Assembly: GCA_005884715.1 (NCBI GenBank)
Contig: VAZZ01000453.1
Location: forward strand, 1 to 18,319
DNA length: 18,319 nucleotides
Direction of reading: 5' to 3'
From: Alphaproteobacteria bacterium
Lineage (GTDB): Bacteria > Pseudomonadota > Alphaproteobacteria > Rhizobiales > Aestuariivirgaceae
The position numbers and the translations under genes are program-made. Positions 15,107 through 18,319 of this stretch are shown here, in pieces. The number at the start of each line of letters is the position of its first letter. Position 1 is the first letter of the stretch. Under the pieces are notes generated by a model. That model worked only from the letters and a program-made list of their open reading frames with translations, did not search any database and was not told the DNA's origin.

Positions 15107-16469
15107 CAGGCACCTCCGGTCTTGCCGTCAAGCGCCGCCAGTTGCTGCGGCAGTGCATAGGCCCACTGCGTGATGGTTCCTGCTCCCAGGCACACGATGA
15201 TGTCGCCGGACTTCACCAGGCCCTTGATCATGGGCGCCAACTGCTCCGGCGCATCGATCTTCTGCACGCCGCGATGGCCGCGCGATCTCAGGCCCTCGAC
15301 GAGCGCATCATGGGTGGCGCCCTCGATCGGGCTCTCGCCTGCCGCATAGACGGGAGCGATGATGACCTGGTCGGCATTATTGAAGCATGAGCAGAATTCG
15401 GCAAACAGCGATGACAGGCGCGTATAGCGATGCGGCTGCATAACGGCGATCACCCGGCCTTGCGCGACGCCACGCGCCGCGCGCAGTACGGCCGCGATTT
15501 CCACCGGATGATGTCCGTAATCGTCGAACACGGCAACGCCGTCATGCTCGCCGGTGCGCGTGAAGCGGCGCTTGACGCCGGCGAAGCTCTTGAAGCCGGC
15601 GCGAATTTTTTCCTCAGATATGCCAAGCTCTCGCGCCACCGCGAAGGCGGCCGTCGCATTGAGCGCATTGTGATCGCCCGGCATCTGCAAAGTGAGATCA
15701 TTGGCGTCATGCGCCATGCCTTTGCGCCGGTCGGTCACGCGCACGGTGAAGCGCATCTCGCCATTGCCGTAGGACGGATCGATGAGACGCAGGTCGGCCT
15801 GCGGGCTTTTCCCATAGGTGATGATGTGCCGGTCGCGCACCCGCCCAATCAGCGCCTGGACTTCCGGATGATCGATGCACATCACCGCAAAACCGTAGAA
15901 CGGGATATTCTCGACGAAAGCGAGGAAGGCGTCCTTGGCCTTGTCGAAGGTGCCATAGTGATCGAGATGCTCGGGGTCGATATTGGTGACGATCACCACA
16001 TCGGCTGGAAGTTTCACGAAAGTGCCGTCCGATTCATCTGACTCGACCACCATCCAATCGCCCTTGCCGAGGCGCGCATTGGTGCCATAGGCATTGATGA
16101 TGCCGCCATTGATGACGGTCGGATCGAAGCCGCCCGAATCGAGCAACGCCGCAACCAGCGACGTCGTCGTTGTCTTGCCATGCGTGCCGCCGACAGCGAC
16201 GCAGGATTTGAATCGCATCAGCTCGGCCAGCATTTCGGCACGCCGCACGATTGGCAGGAAGCGGCTCCTCGCCTCGGCGAGCTCCGGATTGTCAGGCTTT
16301 ACTGCCGATGACACCACAACGACCTGCGCATCGCGGTATTGTAGTTGTCGATCAGATCCGAGCCTTGCACCTTGTAGCCGAGCGTCGCCATGACTTCAGC
16401 GATGCCGCTCATGCCGATGCCGCCGATCCCGATGAAATGGATCGGCCCGACTTCGCGCGGAAGTTTCAT
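15106..16469 (-). pseudogene. murC: UDP-N-acetylmuramate--L-alanine ligase MurC, frame broken by a small deletion near 16335
   Basis: MurC adds L-alanine to UDP-MurNAc with ATP and is essential for wall synthesis. The true start, ATG at 16469, overlaps the murG stop (ATGA) and gives MKLPREVGPIHFIGIGGIGM with the UDP-binding glycine motif, up to VQGSDLIDNYN. The frame is then lost and stops at 16299 (56 codons). One frame over, RDAQVVVVSSAVKPDNPELA resumes and runs intact through the P-loop GGTHGKTTTTSL, NGGIINAYGTNARLG, TNIDPEHLDHYG, DDYGHHPVEI and MQPHRYTR to 15106. Compared with relatives about 19-20 residues of the first Rossmann domain are absent, an estimated loss near 58 bases. No ribosome site supports an independent restart. 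Confidence 0.92.
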
Positions 16470-17605
16470 TTTTGTATCGTCTCCTTGGTCGGCCCGCGGG
16501 CGGCGAGTTCCTCGACCACATCGGCGAGGCGCTCGGCGGCGTCCGGCACGCCTAGCGCCAGGGCGGCGCGCGCCGCCCCGGCCAGTTCGTCGTCTTGATA
16601 CCTGAGACGCGTCAGAAATGCAGCGAATTCTTGTGGGGCTAGATCGGCCTGCGGCATGACCCAGCCGCCGCCCTTGCCGGCAAAGAATTCCGCATTGGCG
16701 AGTTGGTCATTGTCGAGCGCATGCGGCAAGGGCACCATGACCGCTGGTCGGCCGATGACGCCCAGTTCGGCGATGGTTGAAGCGCCCGAGCGGCAGATGA
16801 TCAATTGCGCGTCGCTGAAACGCTGCGGCATGTCGGCGAAGAATGAGGCGAGTTCGAAGACGACATCGAGCGCGCCATAGGCGGCCTTCACCCGTTCGAT
16901 ATCTTCAGGCCGGCATTGCTGGACGATCTTGAGATTGCGCAGCACCGCCTTGGGCAGGAGCTTGAGCATTTGCGGCATGAATTCGGCGAAGAAGCGGGCT
17001 CCTTGGCTGCCGCCAAAGACCAGGAGATTGAACGGCTCATCGGCAGCGGCAGGACGATAGGCTTGCGCCTTTTTCTCGAGCACGATGTTGCGCACCGGAT
17101 TGCCGGTATAGCGCAGTTTGTCCTTCGAGCCTTCCGGCAGCCGGCCGAGAACCGGAAAGGACGACGCCACGGCATCGGCGTAGCGCGACAGCGCCCGATT
17201 GGCGCGCCCCATCACCGCATTCTGGTCGTGGATACAGGACGGTATGCCAAGCCTCGAGGCGGCGATGACGGGCGGGAATGAGGGATAACCGCCGAAACCG
17301 GCAAGAGCGACCGGCTTGAGCCGTGCCAGAACCCGGCGCGCGGTCTGATAGCCGCTGTAGAGCCTGAGAAGCTGCAGCGGCAGGAGCAAAGGCCTGGCAA
17401 GCGAGACGGTCGCCGCCGGCACCAGATGGGTCTCGATAGCGGGAAACGAGCGGCCATAGTCGCGCACGCGCTCATCCGTCATCAGATGGATGACATAGCC
17501 ACGCCGGATCAGCGCTTCGGCCAATGCCTGGGCCGGGAAGAGATGTCCGCCGGTCCCGCCGGCGGCGAGCACGACAGACCGGTTCTCAGCTCTAACTCCG
17601 TTCAT
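16466..17605 (-). CDS. murG: UDP-N-acetylglucosamine transferase MurG
   Basis: MurG transfers GlcNAc to lipid I to make lipid II at the inner face of the membrane. The 379-residue GT-B protein has the N-terminal G-loop AAGGTGGHLFPA (14-25), GFGGYPSFPP (103-112), the acceptor-side IHDQNAVMGRANR (125-137), RYTGNPVR, the second G-loop FGGSQGAR (197-204), and the UDP-GlcNAc binding CRSGASTIAELG (271-282) and PHALDNDQLANA (294-305). It starts 9 bp after the ftsW stop and shares ATGA with murC. The ribosome site is weak, consistent with coupling to ftsW. No defects seen. Confidence 0.96.
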   Translation of the reverse strand: MNGVRAENRSVVLAAGGTGGHLFPAQALAEALIRRGYVIHLMTDERVRDYGRSFPAIETHLVPAATVSLARPLLLPLQLLRLYSGYQTARRVLARLKPVALAGFGGYPSFPPVIAASRLGIPSCIHDQNAVMGRANRALSRYADAVASSFPVLGRLPEGSKDKLRYTGNPVRNIVLEKKAQAYRPAAADEPFNLLVFGGSQGARFFAEFMPQMLKLLPKAVLRNLKIVQQCRPEDIERVKAAYGALDVVFELASFFADMPQRFSDAQLIICRSGASTIAELGVIGRPAVMVPLPHALDNDQLANAEFFAGKGGGWVMPQADLAPQEFAAFLTRLRYQDDELAGAARAALALGVPDAAERLADVVEELAARGPTKETIQK

Positions 17606-17614
17606 CTTGGATCT

Positions 17615-18319
17615 CTAGGCGCCTTGGGCGCTCAAGACGGGATCGGCCTGGGCCGCGAGCGTGCGTGAGCGCGCAAAAGCGAGCACCAGGCCCATGGCGA
17701 AAGCCATGCCGATGAGCGATGAGCCGCCATAGGAGATGAACGGCAAGGTCATGCCCTTGGCGGGGAGCAGCGAGACATTGACACCCATATTGATCACCGC
17801 CTGGAGGCCGAAGATGATGGCGAGGCCGCTCATCGACAGTGTCGCGAAGGGATCGGACTCCGATTTGGCGCGGCCCAATATGCGCAGCACGATGAAGGCG
17901 AAGAGAATGATCAACCCCATGCAGGCGATGAATCCGAACTCTTCGCCGACCACCGCGAAAGTGAAGTCGGTATGCGAGTCGGGCAGGATCTGTTTCGCTT
18001 CCCCGCCGCCGGGACCGGTGCCGAACAGGCCGCCATTCTGGAAGGCCTGTGTGGCGGTATCGACCTGGAAAGTGTCGCCCTTCTCCGGATTGAGGAAGCG
18101 GTCGATGCGCGAGGCCACATGGGGAATCACCTGGTAAGCCAGGAATAGACCGGCGACGCCGAGCGAGCTGATGCCTAAAATCAGGATCCACGGGATGCCG
18201 TAGATGAGCAGCATGGCGATGAAGGTGATCACGACCAGCGCCGACTGGCCGAAATCCGGCTGCAGCACCAGGAGGCCGACAAAGACGCCCGCGAGCAGCA
18301 GGGCGATCAGCAGTCCGGG
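17615..18319 (-). CDS. ftsW: Lipid II polymerase / division protein FtsW, C-terminal part (cut by window edge)
   Basis: The last 234 codons of a SEDS-family membrane glycosyltransferase, which polymerises lipid II at the septum with its partner PBP3/FtsI. Several hydrophobic membrane segments are visible, with LQPDFGQSALV near the window edge, the extracellular-loop motif NGGLFGTGPGGGEAKQILPD followed by SHTDFTFAVVGEEFGF, and the family signature LPFISYGGSS before the last membrane helix. Position just before murG distinguishes FtsW from the paralogue RodA. The N-terminal third lies outside the window. Confidence 0.94.
   Translation of the reverse strand, partial: PGLLIALLLAGVFVGLLVLQPDFGQSALVVITFIAMLLIYGIPWILILGISSLGVAGLFLAYQVIPHVASRIDRFLNPEKGDTFQVDTATQAFQNGGLFGTGPGGGEAKQILPDSHTDFTFAVVGEEFGFIACMGLIILFAFIVLRILGRAKSESDPFATLSMSGLAIIFGLQAVINMGVNVSLLPAKGMTLPFISYGGSSLIGMAFAMGLVLAFARSRTLAAQADPVLSAQGA

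Noticed and set aside
3206..16336. Programmed frameshifting or translational bypassing to rescue ligA, recN, ftsZ and murC
   Set aside because: Conserved codons are missing, not merely out of frame, so recoding could not restore the lost residues; no slippery sequence or hairpin is shared by the four junctions.
1..18319. CRISPR arrays, tRNA or rRNA genes, insertion sequences, toxin-antitoxin or phage genes
   Set aside because: I scanned for regular repeats, transposase or integrase motifs and RNA-gene signatures and saw none that I could support.

Overview
The window looks like chromosomal DNA from a GC-rich alphaproteobacterium, most likely Hyphomicrobiales (Rhizobiales). I base this on the dcw gene order, the FtsZ C-terminal peptide, the bamD-recN-ligA block and the protein sequences themselves. 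Almost everything reads leftward (minus strand).

Right half (about 9246-18319): the end of the division and cell-wall (dcw) cluster, in transcription order ftsW (cut by the window edge), murG, murC, murB, ddlB, ftsQ, ftsA, ftsZ. From ftsW to ftsA the genes overlap or nearly touch, so they are probably co-transcribed. A 280-bp spacer before ftsZ carries a CtrA-like site and three GANTC (CcrM) sites, suggesting cell-cycle control of ftsZ. MurC, MurB, Ddl and MurG build the peptidoglycan precursor. FtsW polymerises it at the septum. FtsZ, FtsA and FtsQ organise the division machine.

Middle (about 6449-9245): a perfect hairpin terminator and a REP-like palindrome follow ftsZ, then bamD (outer-membrane assembly lipoprotein) and recN (DNA repair). 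In most relatives lpxC sits between ftsZ and bamD; it is absent here.

Left half (1-6465): a looser accessory region. It contains a frameshifted metallo-beta-lactamase-fold hydrolase, a small conserved protein of unknown function (starts MCDYSLH), a PadR-type regulator with a clear self-overlapping promoter/operator, ligA, a 72-aa orphan, the C-terminal ends of an FMN reductase and a LysR regulator meeting head to head, an AraC-type regulator and the start of azlC.

The most striking feature is that four housekeeping genes (ligA, recN, ftsZ, murC) each carry one clean, frame-breaking loss of an estimated 30-60 bases inside otherwise well-preserved sequence, and a similar junction fuses the FMN reductase and LysR remnants. 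Several of these genes are normally essential, so the simplest explanation is missing bases at assembly joins (for example dropped gap characters). Genuine lesions cannot be excluded from sequence alone. I did not find a convincing new defence, mobile or biosynthetic system.
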